The notes under the pieces are model-generated. The model had not been told where the DNA came from and ran no database searches. It was given only the letters and a program-made list of their open reading frames with translations. Below, piece after piece: positions 17,635 through 26,672 of a stretch of 64,000 nt of DNA; within the stretch, counting starts at the first letter, position 1, and the number at the start of each line of letters is the position of its first letter. Origin of the DNA: Faecalicatena contorta (lineage in GTDB: Bacteria > Bacillota > Clostridia > Lachnospirales > Lachnospiraceae); NCBI RefSeq assembly GCF_039521745.1, contig NZ_BAAACT010000190.1; one strand, given 5' to 3'. The position numbers were made by a program, and so were the translations under genes.

Positions 17635-18402
17635 ATGGAACCAATACTTGAATTAAAAAACATAAATTATGCTTATCACACATTAGAAGGAGAAACCAAA
17701 GCACTGACAGATATTTCCTTTTCCATCGCCTCCGGAGAGTTTGTCGCTATTGTCGGTCCGTCCGGATGCGGCAAATCAACGCTGCTCTCGATTATATCCG
17801 GCCTGCTGGAGCCGGAAAAGGGGCTGCTGAAAACTAACGGAAAATATTTAAGAGAAAGTACCATGAATATCGGATACATGCTCCAGCATGACCATCTTTT
17901 CGAGTGGCGGACCGTCTACAGCAATGTGCTGCTTGGTCTGGAAATCCAGCATATGCTTTCTGCAAAATCGAAAGCGAAGGCAAAAGAGCTTCTCGAATTG
18001 TACGGCCTCAAACAGTTCAGCAATTCCAAACCCTCTGAATTGTCGGGAGGGATGCGGCAGCGCGCTGCTCTGATTCGCACCCTTGTCCTGGAGCCGGATA
18101 TTCTTTTATTGGATGAACCATTTTCTGCCCTGGATTACCAGACCCGTCTTTCCGTAGGCGATGATATCGGACAGATTATAAGAAATGCACACAAGACCGC
18201 ATTGCTGGTAACTCACGACCTCTCGGAAGCCGTAAGCCTTGCGGACCGCGTCATAATCCTGACGGAACGGCCTGCCACGATTGCCAAGATAGTCCCGATC
18301 ACATTTACCCTTGAAAAGGATACTCCCCTTCTGCGAAGGAACGCTCCCGAGTTCAAAAATTATTTCAATATTATATGGGAGGAGTTGAATAAAAATGAAT
18401 GA
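17635..18402 (+). CDS. ABC transporter ATPase of the nitrate/sulfonate/thiamine-precursor type
   Basis: A 255-residue ATPase with Walker A GPSGCGKST at residues 41-49, signature ELSGGMRQRAALIR near 138 and Walker B LLLDEPFSALD near 162. It resembles SsuB, TauB and ThiZ ATPases. Its stop overlaps the start of the permease gene, so they form one transcript. No binding protein follows, so the substrate is open; alkane sulfonates, taurine, nitrate and pyrimidine precursors are the family options. Confidence 0.9.
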   Translation: MEPILELKNINYAYHTLEGETKALTDISFSIASGEFVAIVGPSGCGKSTLLSIISGLLEPEKGLLKTNGKYLRESTMNIGYMLQHDHLFEWRTVYSNVLLGLEIQHMLSAKSKAKAKELLELYGLKQFSNSKPSELSGGMRQRAALIRTLVLEPDILLLDEPFSALDYQTRLSVGDDIGQIIRNAHKTALLVTHDLSEAVSLADRVIILTERPATIAKIVPITFTLEKDTPLLRRNAPEFKNYFNIIWEELNKNE

Positions 18403-19192
18403 GATTTCTGTTGGACAGCAAAGTTATCTGGACAGCCGGAAACGCCACAAAAGGATTGTACGGGTCTCCCGGATTGCAATCCTTTTGAGTTTTCTGTTCC
18501 TGTGGGAATTCACTGCAAATGTGGGAATCATTGACTCCTTCATCTTCAGCAGTCCGTCTAAAATAGCCCTCTGCTTCTGGGGAATGGTTCTGGATAAGAC
18601 GATCATTCTCCATATCTGGACCACTTTGTATGAAACGATCGTCAGTTTCCTGCTTGTCACCCTGATCAGCGTTATGCTGGCGGTTGCCCTTTGGTGCAGT
18701 AAAAAGCTGTCGGAAATACTGGACCCCTATCTGGTTGTCCTGAACAGCCTTCCGAAGTCCGCGCTGGCGCCGCTTCTAATCGTCTGGCTGGGCGCCACTA
18801 AGACTACAATCATTGTAGCCGGCATGTCCGTCGCAATCTTTGGCAGCATCCTGAATCTTTACACCAGCTTCACGACGGTGGACGAAGAAAAGATAAAATT
18901 AATCTATACACTGAGGGGAAATAAATGGCACGCCTTGACAAAAGTCGTTCTGCCCAGCTCCATACCGGCCATTATCAGCAACATGAAGGTCAATATCGGA
19001 CTCTGCCTGGTCGGCGTCATCATCGGGGAATTCCTGGCGGCGCGCAATGGACTTGGATATCTGATTATATACTCTTCACAGGTATTCAAAATGGATTGGC
19101 TGCTTATGTCAATCGTCCTGCTCTGTATCATGGCAATGGGGCTTTACGCACTGATCAACCTGCTAGAAAAAGTTTATCAGAAAAGAATTTGA
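18395..19192 (+). CDS. ABC transporter permease of the SsuC/TauC/ThiX type
   Basis: A 265-residue permease with six membrane segments. A BPD-type loop near residues 165-185 (TLRGNKWHALTKVVLPSSIP) follows the ATPase gene by overlap. It forms the membrane channel of an importer whose binding protein must be encoded elsewhere. A GGGGTCTGACCCC palindrome follows its stop within a few bases and could end transcription. Confidence 0.9.
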   Translation: MNEISVGQQSYLDSRKRHKRIVRVSRIAILLSFLFLWEFTANVGIIDSFIFSSPSKIALCFWGMVLDKTIILHIWTTLYETIVSFLLVTLISVMLAVALWCSKKLSEILDPYLVVLNSLPKSALAPLLIVWLGATKTTIIVAGMSVAIFGSILNLYTSFTTVDEEKIKLIYTLRGNKWHALTKVVLPSSIPAIISNMKVNIGLCLVGVIIGEFLAARNGLGYLIIYSSQVFKMDWLLMSIVLLCIMAMGLYALINLLEKVYQKRI

Positions 19193-19196
19193 CAGA

Positions 19197-19215
19197 GGGG
19201 TCTGACCCCTTTGCT
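19197..19215. repeat. GGGGTCTGACCCC palindrome (copy 3)
   Basis: The same core as copies 1 and 2 but without the CCGTTTTCAGAATATTCTC tail. It directly follows the permease stop codon. Confidence 0.6.
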
Positions 19216-19249
19216 CACATCTTCTCTCTATATGTTCGTTCTGAACATC

Positions 19250-19281
19250 AAAAAGCAGCTGCGGTTCATTCCCACAGCTGC
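19250..19281 (-). terminator. Minus-strand intrinsic terminator
   Basis: A 10-bp stem with one mismatch, GCAGCTG with CAGCTGC outermost, followed on the minus strand by five T. It terminates the membrane-protein gene ending at 19356. Confidence 0.75.
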
Positions 19282-19355
19282 CCTACATATCCTTCTTTGT
19301 CTGTCAAATGCAAGGTGCACGAAGCTGTCCACCTTACCAAAGGGTCTGTCCCCTT

Positions 19356-19982
19356 TTATTTTCTAAAAACTCCAAATACAAATAACAGCATCCCAATTAG
19401 AATTACCGCCACGATCACCTTCTGAAACGGATGCGTACTATTAAAGTCCTTCAGATATATGTTAGGATTTTCAAGTGTGATCCCCGGTTCACTGCGGTTC
19501 TCTTTCAACTGGAAGTCTTCGATAACATGGTGCCACCCTGTGGAATCGGTATACACCTTCACATAGGGCGCTCCCAAATATTTGTGCAACGGAATACGGT
19601 AAGGGGCACTCTTGATCCGCTGTGAGACCCCCGTATTCGAATTGAATACTTCAATAATCAGAAAATAATATGTAATATACTGCCTGTTCCTGCTGTTGGA
19701 ATCTACATAATACTCCCGCACGATATTCACGATCTTACCCTTCTGCGGATGCCCCGCCTCCACGCACTGCGCATGCAGCCTCCGGTAGTATACTGCCTTC
19801 TGCACCATACGCACTGCCTGAAACGGAAGCAGAAGTCCCGCTGCCAGAAAGATCAAAATAAAAGGCTGAAATCCTTCCCGCAGTATGTTTCCCAGAAGCC
19901 CTGCATACCATACGATTGTAAACAAAATCAAAAATACTACATTGCCTATTTCTTCATTCGCTGTCCGGATTTTTTTATGCAT
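19356..19982 (-). CDS. Membrane protein of unknown function
   Basis: The start is set at the ATG at 19982, which follows a GAGGAGG site; the frame is open further upstream to 20180 without a comparable site. This gives 208 residues. Two membrane segments lie near residues 15-60, then a soluble stretch of about 100 residues with beta character (YYFLIIEVFNSNTG, APYVKVYTDSTGWHHV), and a final C-terminal membrane segment. The soluble part resembles DUF3592-like domains, though not strongly enough to name. No operon partners. Function not known. Confidence 0.65.
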   Translation of the reverse strand: MHKKIRTANEEIGNVVFLILFTIVWYAGLLGNILREGFQPFILIFLAAGLLLPFQAVRMVQKAVYYRRLHAQCVEAGHPQKGKIVNIVREYYVDSNSRNRQYITYYFLIIEVFNSNTGVSQRIKSAPYRIPLHKYLGAPYVKVYTDSTGWHHVIEDFQLKENRSEPGITLENPNIYLKDFNSTHPFQKVIVAVILIGMLLFVFGVFRK

Positions 19983-20245
19983 ATGTCCTCCTCGATCTAA
20001 TATCGCTTTCCTATAAGATATCATACCACAGACAAATAAAAAAATCTCTTTAATTAATAGAAGAAAACGTAAGATAAACAGTAATAAAACAAGGATCCAT
20101 AAACAACGAGCTTCAGCCTTGACAACAGATGGGAGCGCCAACCGGCTGTCATTTTCCGGTGCGCCCCTATCTGCCGCCAAAACTAAAGCTCATCTCCTAC
20201 AATCTGTTTCATATTCGCTAAATATTCCTAAAATTTCAGCATCAC

Positions 20246-20629
20246 TTATTTAATACGTGTCAGATGCTGGCAGTAGACATAGATATTCTGGATCTTCTTC
20301 GCCTCTACGCCGTCATCCGCCTGTATCACAGGCTGTGTCTCCGAGGGGGTAACGTAGAGCTTAAACACAATCGCATCCTGCCCTGCCCTCATATTTCTGA
20401 TCTTTTTAAATTCAAAGTCCCGTTTTGTAATACCAAGGTAATCAAAAATAACTGTCTCAATGTCAACATTGGTAAAGCAGCGGAGAATCATATCCTCATC
20501 GTACATGTCTATGATTGCCTTCGTTTCTTCAAACGTAAGGTTGCTGCATTTAAATTCGCCTTCGTTCAATACCGACATCATATTGCTGTTGTCAAGTAAC
20601 AGTAAAGGTTTTGCAAGTTTTCCGCCCAT
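20246..20629 (-). CDS. Small cytosolic protein, possibly STIV B116-like (DUF1874)
   Basis: A 127-residue protein starting at the ATG at 20629, seven bases after GGGAGGGA; an earlier in-frame start at 20650 has no site. The order LLLLDNSN, then CSNLTFEETKAIIDMYDE, then a degenerate middle, then AGQDAIVFKLYV follows the STIV B116-like family, some members of which are ring nucleases that cleave cyclic tetra-adenylate. The conserved middle GH motif of those nucleases is not obvious here, so activity is doubtful. It stands alone between two unrelated genes. Confidence 0.5.
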   Translation of the reverse strand: MGGKLAKPLLLLDNSNMMSVLNEGEFKCSNLTFEETKAIIDMYDEDMILRCFTNVDIETVIFDYLGITKRDFEFKKIRNMRAGQDAIVFKLYVTPSETQPVIQADDGVEAKKIQNIYVYCQHLTRIK

Positions 20630-20762
20630 ATCAGTCCCTCCCTTTCTCACGTGGAATCTGAATAGTTACACACAGCATCTCTTCTATAATTTAATGATAA
20701 GCGTATGGGAAGAAAATTACAACCAAAGTTATTAACTTAACGGGATTGTTAATTTATTCGCC

Positions 20763-20796
20763 GTTACTATTCATGGCCAGGGGCCGCGCATCGTAA
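20763..20796. repeat. GTTACTAT-type hairpin downstream of the dehydratase gene
   Basis: An imperfect inverted repeat with GTTACTATTCATGGCC on the left and a diverged complement ending ATCGTAAC. It is related to the perfect hairpin at 59275-59310. It abuts the stop of the amino-acid operon and may be its 3' boundary. Confidence 0.55.
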
Positions 20797-22386
20797 CTAT
20801 TCGCCTTCGCATATTTCTGCTATTTTCTGCCCTGTCGGCGTACAGGCAAGTCCTCCGTATGTACCCTTTAGACATGGAGGCAGCTGCTCCCCTACTTCTT
20901 TCATTGCGATGATCGTTTCATCCAGCGGAATCTGCACAGAAAATCCACAGAGAACCATATTGGCCGATGACAACGCATTTGATACCGCCATAGCATTGCG
21001 GGCATTGCACGGCTCGTAGCCTACGGATACCGGGTCACAGATCAGGCCCAGTACGTTCTGCAGGGTGACTGCGGATGCAGTAAATGCCTGCTGCGCGGAT
21101 CCTCCCAGCATCTCTGCCACACCCGCTGCCGCCATAGCTCCTGCGGAACCGCATTCAGCCTGGCAGCCTGCCACTTCACCGCCGAATGTAGCCTGATGTG
21201 CGACAAAGATTCCGACACAGCCTGCCGCAAACATTGCCTTCGCGATCTCCTCATCACTCTTTCCCATACGGTCTCCAAGATGGACAACCGCCGCGGGAAG
21301 GATGCCGACAGACCCCACTGTGGGAGATGCCACCACGACATCCGGCCTCTTCTGCTCCACCTTCTCCAGGATACCGATGGCAACGCAGACCAGCTCGTTT
21401 AAAATACCGAGTTCCGCAACCGGAACCGTTTTATTCTGCATACTCTCGTACATATCCGTGGCCTTAACCGGGTACAGCTCCCCTATCTTTTCGTTCGTTT
21501 TATTGTGGATCGCGACATGGGCCGACCTGCGCATTACCCCTACAATGTTCTGCATCATCTCCATAACCTTTTCCCGTGTGTAGCCGCTGCGCGCCATCTC
21601 ATAACGGATGCCCAGTTCACCGGCGCTCATATTTTCTTCTTTGCCAAATTCCAATGCCTGCGCCGCCGTTCTGAAAGGAATATCCTCATAAGCGAAACTG
21701 GACAGGACCGGAAGTACATGATCCGTATAACGTACATCGGCTACACCAGGCAGATCCAGCATCTTCTGAAGCTGTGTCTCCTTCAGAGCCTCCCGTGTCT
21801 CAAAGTAAAGCATACGTTTCCTATCCGAAGCGCTCTCCTTTACCCGGAATTCCTGCTCTGTAATCGCTTTCAGGCCCTCTTCGACCGTCCCCCGATGCGC
21901 CGTATCATCCAGATAGAGAAAAGCGGCGTTGAAATCTCCTTTGATCTGGATCGGAAACCCGTCGATTTCTATGACCTCAATGGCCCCGCCGCCTACCGAG
22001 GTCGTGCCTAGTGTCAGACATCTGCCGTTCTTTCCTTCCATTTCCATCAATGCATAATTCGCATGTTTATTTTCCTTCGGTTCTTTCACAAATTGGATGT
22101 CTACACCTTTTTCTTTTGCAATTTCCAGCGCATCCGTCATATCATCGCTGTCGATGCGGCCGCCGATCAGTCCTGCTGTAAATCCCCTGTCTGACCACTG
22201 AAGCTTATAATACGAAGCGTAAGAGCTGCCCGGATCAAAAGAAATTCGCGCCCTCTTCACCTCATCGCCCAGCAGCATACGGGCAACAGCCCCGATTCTA
22301 TAGGGACCTGCCGTATGGGAGCTGGATGTGCCGATCATGACCGGGCCAAACACCTCATTAAATATACTGCCGTAATATTCCTCCAT
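20797..22386 (-). CDS. L-serine/L-threonine dehydratase-like enzyme, fused beta-alpha, iron-sulfur type
   Basis: A 529-residue single chain joining the serine dehydratase beta domain (residues 1-190, with FGPVMIGTSSSHTAGPYRIG near 13) and the alpha domain (about 270-529, with ASPTVGSVGILPAAV and AECGSAGAMAAAGVAEMLGG). Cysteines in CQAECGS, LICDPVS and CNARN are suitable for the oxygen-sensitive 4Fe-4S cluster. The reaction would be serine to pyruvate, or threonine to 2-oxobutyrate, plus ammonia. In the operon it follows an amino-acid-type transporter and precedes nothing. The product would feed the ferredoxin-dependent oxidoreductase encoded upstream. Confidence 0.85.
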   Translation of the reverse strand: MEEYYGSIFNEVFGPVMIGTSSSHTAGPYRIGAVARMLLGDEVKRARISFDPGSSYASYYKLQWSDRGFTAGLIGGRIDSDDMTDALEIAKEKGVDIQFVKEPKENKHANYALMEMEGKNGRCLTLGTTSVGGGAIEVIEIDGFPIQIKGDFNAAFLYLDDTAHRGTVEEGLKAITEQEFRVKESASDRKRMLYFETREALKETQLQKMLDLPGVADVRYTDHVLPVLSSFAYEDIPFRTAAQALEFGKEENMSAGELGIRYEMARSGYTREKVMEMMQNIVGVMRRSAHVAIHNKTNEKIGELYPVKATDMYESMQNKTVPVAELGILNELVCVAIGILEKVEQKRPDVVVASPTVGSVGILPAAVVHLGDRMGKSDEEIAKAMFAAGCVGIFVAHQATFGGEVAGCQAECGSAGAMAAAGVAEMLGGSAQQAFTASAVTLQNVLGLICDPVSVGYEPCNARNAMAVSNALSSANMVLCGFSVQIPLDETIIAMKEVGEQLPPCLKGTYGGLACTPTGQKIAEICEGE

Positions 22387-22439
22387 TTTATCCTCCTTCT
22401 CAGTTATGAATCAATAAAATATTTGTAAAACCCAAAAAC

Positions 22440-23966
22440 TTACTTTGTTCTCTGTGGGTAATCTTTTTCCAGTGTCTTTTTCACCGATACCATCAGAAGA
22501 AACATTACAAAGATCAGCGGAAGCCCTGTCACAACAGACATGATCTTCACTGATTCAATTCCTCCGATCAGCATCAGTGCTATAGAAAGCATACAGAATA
22601 ACAGCGCCCAGAAGAGCCGGTTCCATCTCGCAGGCTCCCCTGTCGGCGGCAGTTCCTTTGTAGTTGCGCCTGCCAGCACATACGCACAGGAATCAATGGT
22701 CGTGGCCAGGTACACAAAACAGACGATACATAAAAACAGCATCATGATCTTTGCCATTGGAAGCGTTTTCAAAATTGCTATAATCGCCTGGCTCTGTCCC
22801 TCATTGTTTAAAATACTGACCAGATCCACCCTGCCGCTCTTCTGCAGGTACAGAGAATAGCCTCCGAAGATCATAAAACTGAAGCAGCATCCCAGAGAGC
22901 CCCATATCAACTGCCCCCACATGACATTTTTAATCGTTCTTCCGCGCGATATCTTTCCTACAAACATTCCCATCATGGGCATGAAAGCGATCCACCAGCC
23001 CCAGTAAAATACGGTCCAGTTTTTCGTAAATTCCCCGCTTCCAAAGGGCTGGGTGTAAGTACTCATCCTGAAAAATTCCTGAAGATACAATCCGGTACTA
23101 TTCAATTCCATTTTCAAAATCCCCACCGTAGGCCCCACAAATAAGATAATCAGAAGAAAGATAAATGCCATCACGATATTGATATTACTCAGTTTCTGAA
23201 TTCCTTTATCCAGCCCAAGAAAAACGCTCGTGCCGAAAATGAAGATCCAAATCGTCAATACCGTCAGCTTCACAGTCAGATCATAGGCCTGCGGGATTCC
23301 GAATACCTCCCGGATTACATCCGCCAGAACTGGTGTACCGATGCCCAGTGAGGTGGCAATGGACCCTACCACCCCGAATACCACAAGGATATCAATCACA
23401 TGTCCCAGCCATCCATTTGTCTGCTTTTTCAGAACAACGCTGCATGCAGAGCTTAAACGGATGCTTGGTTCTTTTCTTACATATATCATGTAGGCAACTG
23501 CAATAATCGCAGGGTTATAAAATGCCCACGCACTCAGCCCCCAGTGGAACTGTCCGTACATGTGTGCATACTCATAGGCCTGTTCGCTTAAAGGCTCTAT
23601 CAGAAACGGCGGACTGCTCACATAATAGATTGGCTCCAGGAACCCCAGTATCACGATGCTGGTTCCCACACCGGCCGTAAACAGCATGGCAATCCAGGAG
23701 ATCTGCGAATACTGAGGCTTTTCCTCCTTATCTCCCAGTTTAATACTGCCAAACCGGCTGGACGTCATCCAGATCAGAAAGGCGAAACTGCATATGCAAG
23801 CCGTAAGATAGAGCCAGCCAAAATTTTCGGTACAGCGGTCATACAAAAAATTGATAGCCTGTCCTGCTTTAACCGGCTGTAAAAGTAAAACCAGTATCAG
23901 CAAAACCAGTATCAGGCATGTAGGTGCAAAAATTTTCAGATTAATCTTTCGAAATAGCTTTCTCAT
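22440..23966 (-). CDS. BCCT-family transporter
   Basis: A 508-residue membrane protein with twelve predicted segments. The family signature is seen as NWTVFYWGWWIAF followed by GKISRGRTIK near residues 310-335. BCCT carriers move betaine, choline, carnitine or, in some lineages, other zwitterions, by ion or proton symport or exchange. Being encoded between the acyl-CoA synthetase and the dehydratase points to uptake of the amino acid that the operon degrades. A betaine-like substrate is the alternative. Spacing to both neighbours is short (11 and 53 bases). Confidence 0.92.
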   Translation of the reverse strand: MRKLFRKINLKIFAPTCLILVLLILVLLLQPVKAGQAINFLYDRCTENFGWLYLTACICSFAFLIWMTSSRFGSIKLGDKEEKPQYSQISWIAMLFTAGVGTSIVILGFLEPIYYVSSPPFLIEPLSEQAYEYAHMYGQFHWGLSAWAFYNPAIIAVAYMIYVRKEPSIRLSSACSVVLKKQTNGWLGHVIDILVVFGVVGSIATSLGIGTPVLADVIREVFGIPQAYDLTVKLTVLTIWIFIFGTSVFLGLDKGIQKLSNINIVMAFIFLLIILFVGPTVGILKMELNSTGLYLQEFFRMSTYTQPFGSGEFTKNWTVFYWGWWIAFMPMMGMFVGKISRGRTIKNVMWGQLIWGSLGCCFSFMIFGGYSLYLQKSGRVDLVSILNNEGQSQAIIAILKTLPMAKIMMLFLCIVCFVYLATTIDSCAYVLAGATTKELPPTGEPARWNRLFWALLFCMLSIALMLIGGIESVKIMSVVTGLPLIFVMFLLMVSVKKTLEKDYPQRTK

Positions 23967-23977
23967 AAAGGACTCCT

Positions 23978-26092
23978 TTAGCAGCGCCGTTTCTCTCCAT
24001 ATTTCACAATCAGGCTGTCCGCGACACCAACGCCTTCGTCTTCGGGATAAACGAATAATGGGTTAATATCCAGCTCTTTCAAAGAGTCTTTGTTTGCAGC
24101 CGCAAAATTCCCGACGCTTACGATTGTATCACATAAAGCGTCAATATCATACTTCTCTCCTCCTCTGTATCCATTTAATAATTTGAAAGCCTTTAAGGAC
24201 TGCAGCATACGCATTGCCTCTGCCTTATTGACCGGCGCCGGGTACACCACGACATCCTTGAAAAGTTCGACAAAGATTCCACCCATTCCAGCCATAATCA
24301 TTGGTCCGAACTGCGGATCATTGTTCACGCCAATGATCATCTCCAGTCCGGGTTTCAGCATAGGGACCATCAAAATCCCGTTTATTCCGGCTTCCGGACA
24401 ATGTTTCTTTACATTCTCCATAATCAGGTCAAAGGCATCCCCGGCTTCTTTTGCGCCCTTCAGATTCAGAAGCACTCCGCCCACATCGCTCTTATGCAGA
24501 ATCTCCGCGGATTCAATCTTCATGGCAAATGCCCCCGGCATTTTTTCTGCCGCTATTTCCGCCTCCCTACGGGAGGTTACAATCAACTCCTCTGCCGCAG
24601 CGACCCCGAATTCTTTCAGGCACATCTTACTTTCATGTTCCGACAGAGCGTAGGTCTGATCGCTTTTTCTCTGAGGCAGTGCGATCTCATGGCTGACGCT
24701 GCTGTAATCAAAATTGATGTAATCCGCCAGCTTTTTCAGCATTTTAAATGCATACACAGGCGGAGGCAGCACAGGCACTCCGATCCGAAATAACTTTTCC
24801 TGATATTCCGGATTTCTCGTATTCTCTGCAAAAGGGATAATTGCAATCGGCTTACATCGATCTCCCTTTTTCATGGCCACCTTTTTGATGCCTTCATACA
24901 TATAATAAATGGCGGGGTCTGCAATCTCATATAAAAGAGTATACCCGATCAGAACCATTCCTACATTTGGATCATCCATCACGGTCTCCAGCACCTTTGC
25001 ATAAAGATCTGCATCATAGGACAGGGTGGCCGTCATATCCAGAGGATTGTTCGGAGTTGCATATCCGGGCAGCTGCTCTTTTAAGGCCGCCAGCGTCTCC
25101 GATGTAAAGTCCGGATAGGAAATTCCGTTTAAATACCCCACGTCCGCGCAGATCGCGGTTTCCCCTCCTGAAAGATTCATGGAGGCAAACTCCGCTTTAT
25201 CGGGCAATCTTGGGATCGTTGAAAATAAAAGCGACAACGCTGTTAACTCTTCCAAATCATCCGCTCGGATCGCGCCGAACTTTTTCAACAAGGCGTCGAA
25301 GGAAGCATCCGATCCTGACAGACTGCCGGTGTGGGAGGCCGCGATCGCCTGCCCCTTATTGCTTCTGCCGGCTTTCAGGACAATGACTGGTTTTTTCTTT
25401 GCCGCTGCTTTATTCAGCACTTCCACAAACTTAGACGGATTTTTCACTCCTTCTATATAAAGGCTGACGACTTTCGTGTGTTCATCCTCAACCAGGAACT
25501 CCATATAATCTTCCATTTGGATTCCTTTTGCATTCCCTGCTGAAATATTATAGGAAAACTTCATGGACGGGCACTCCATCATCGAGAGACACAGTTGGCC
25601 GCTCTGGGAGATCACGCCGATATTCCCCCTTCGGTCGCGCTCTGCTGATATAAATGCAAACGCATATACATGGTCTGTATAATTGACATACCCTGCACAG
25701 TTCGGACCCATGATGGCAATTCCTAATTCCTCGGCTCTTTCCAGCAGCTCTTTTTCCTGCCTAATCCCCTCTTCCGTACCCGTTTCCCCATAGCCGCTGG
25801 CAAAGACTACCGCACCGCCGCAGCCTTTTCCTGCACCTTCTTCCAGAAGCGGAAGTATCGTCTTCTGGGACGTACAGATAATCATCAGGTCAATCACATC
25901 CGGGATGTCCGTCACGGACGGATAACATTTTCTCTCAAATACAGTGTCTCTTCTCGGATTTACGAAATAAATCCTGCTCATATCCTTAGTATATGTAATA
26001 ATATTTCTGCAGACATCGCCTCCAAATCCATTTTTTTCACTTGCGCCAACCACCGCCACTGACTTTGGTTTCAGTAATTTGGTCAAGTCCAT
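23978..26092 (-). CDS. ADP-forming acyl-CoA synthetase (acetate-CoA ligase family)
   Basis: A 704-residue fusion of the alpha part and the beta part. The alpha part has a CoA-binding Rossmann fold with VAVVGASEKNGFGGDV near residue 13, then IMGPNCAGYVN. A conserved histidine lies in AASHTGSLSGSD near 253. The C-terminal beta part is an ATP-grasp domain with a KPGLEMIIGVNNDPQFG segment. The reaction is acyl-CoA + ADP + phosphate to acid + ATP + CoA. Placed next to a 2-oxoacid:ferredoxin oxidoreductase, it would recover ATP from the acyl-CoA formed, as in peptide-fermenting anaerobes. Confidence 0.93.
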   Translation of the reverse strand: MDLTKLLKPKSVAVVGASEKNGFGGDVCRNIITYTKDMSRIYFVNPRRDTVFERKCYPSVTDIPDVIDLMIICTSQKTILPLLEEGAGKGCGGAVVFASGYGETGTEEGIRQEKELLERAEELGIAIMGPNCAGYVNYTDHVYAFAFISAERDRRGNIGVISQSGQLCLSMMECPSMKFSYNISAGNAKGIQMEDYMEFLVEDEHTKVVSLYIEGVKNPSKFVEVLNKAAAKKKPVIVLKAGRSNKGQAIAASHTGSLSGSDASFDALLKKFGAIRADDLEELTALSLLFSTIPRLPDKAEFASMNLSGGETAICADVGYLNGISYPDFTSETLAALKEQLPGYATPNNPLDMTATLSYDADLYAKVLETVMDDPNVGMVLIGYTLLYEIADPAIYYMYEGIKKVAMKKGDRCKPIAIIPFAENTRNPEYQEKLFRIGVPVLPPPVYAFKMLKKLADYINFDYSSVSHEIALPQRKSDQTYALSEHESKMCLKEFGVAAAEELIVTSRREAEIAAEKMPGAFAMKIESAEILHKSDVGGVLLNLKGAKEAGDAFDLIMENVKKHCPEAGINGILMVPMLKPGLEMIIGVNNDPQFGPMIMAGMGGIFVELFKDVVVYPAPVNKAEAMRMLQSLKAFKLLNGYRGGEKYDIDALCDTIVSVGNFAAANKDSLKELDINPLFVYPEDEGVGVADSLIVKYGEKRRC

Positions 26093-26123
26093 CTGACCGC
26101 CTCCTTTTTATGTTCTTCTTTCA

Positions 26124-26672
26124 CTATGCCTTTTGTACTGTTTCCACACCTCTGCGGTAGCATGCTGCATTCTTTTCGTTAAATCTTCCTTTTCCCTTTT
26201 TCTCAAAAAACTGCAAAATCGACTCTTCCAGATATTCTACCGTAAAGAGATCTGTTGCCGCAGCCAAAGCTCCAAGCATCACAAGGTTTGCCGCTTTTAA
26301 GTTCTGTACTTCGGCAGCAATATCTGTGGCAGGAACCTTTATCACGGTAATATCCTCCCTGTATGTCCGGTCTTTCGGCACAATGGAAGAATTGACCATC
26401 AGAAGGCCTCCGCTCACCAGACTATCTTCAAACTTATCCACCGCTGGTGTATTGAGGGTCAATAAAATATCCGGATGCTTTGAAACCGGGCAGGCAATCA
26501 TTTTATCGCTGATCTTCACGGTACAGTTTGCCGTCCCCCCGCGCATCTCTGATCCATAAGATGGGTAGAACAGCACGTTTTTGTCCAGCTTCATCCCGGC
26601 ATCTATTAAAATCATTCCCGCCGTTAGTACACCCTGTCCGCCAAATCCGGCACAAATTATCTCTTTCTTCAT
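26124..26672 (-). CDS. 2-oxoacid:ferredoxin oxidoreductase, gamma subunit
   Basis: A 182-residue gamma subunit with the N-terminal motif CAGFGGQGVLTAG at residues 7-19 and YPSYGSEMRGGTANC near 38, both typical of the family. It completes the alpha-beta-gamma enzyme that decarboxylates 2-oxoacids to acyl-CoA while reducing ferredoxin. It overlaps the beta gene by four bases. Specificity (pyruvate, 2-oxobutyrate, branched-chain or 2-oxoglutarate) cannot be read from this subunit. Confidence 0.92.
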   Translation of the reverse strand: MKKEIICAGFGGQGVLTAGMILIDAGMKLDKNVLFYPSYGSEMRGGTANCTVKISDKMIACPVSKHPDILLTLNTPAVDKFEDSLVSGGLLMVNSSIVPKDRTYREDITVIKVPATDIAAEVQNLKAANLVMLGALAAATDLFTVEYLEESILQFFEKKGKGRFNEKNAACYRRGVETVQKA

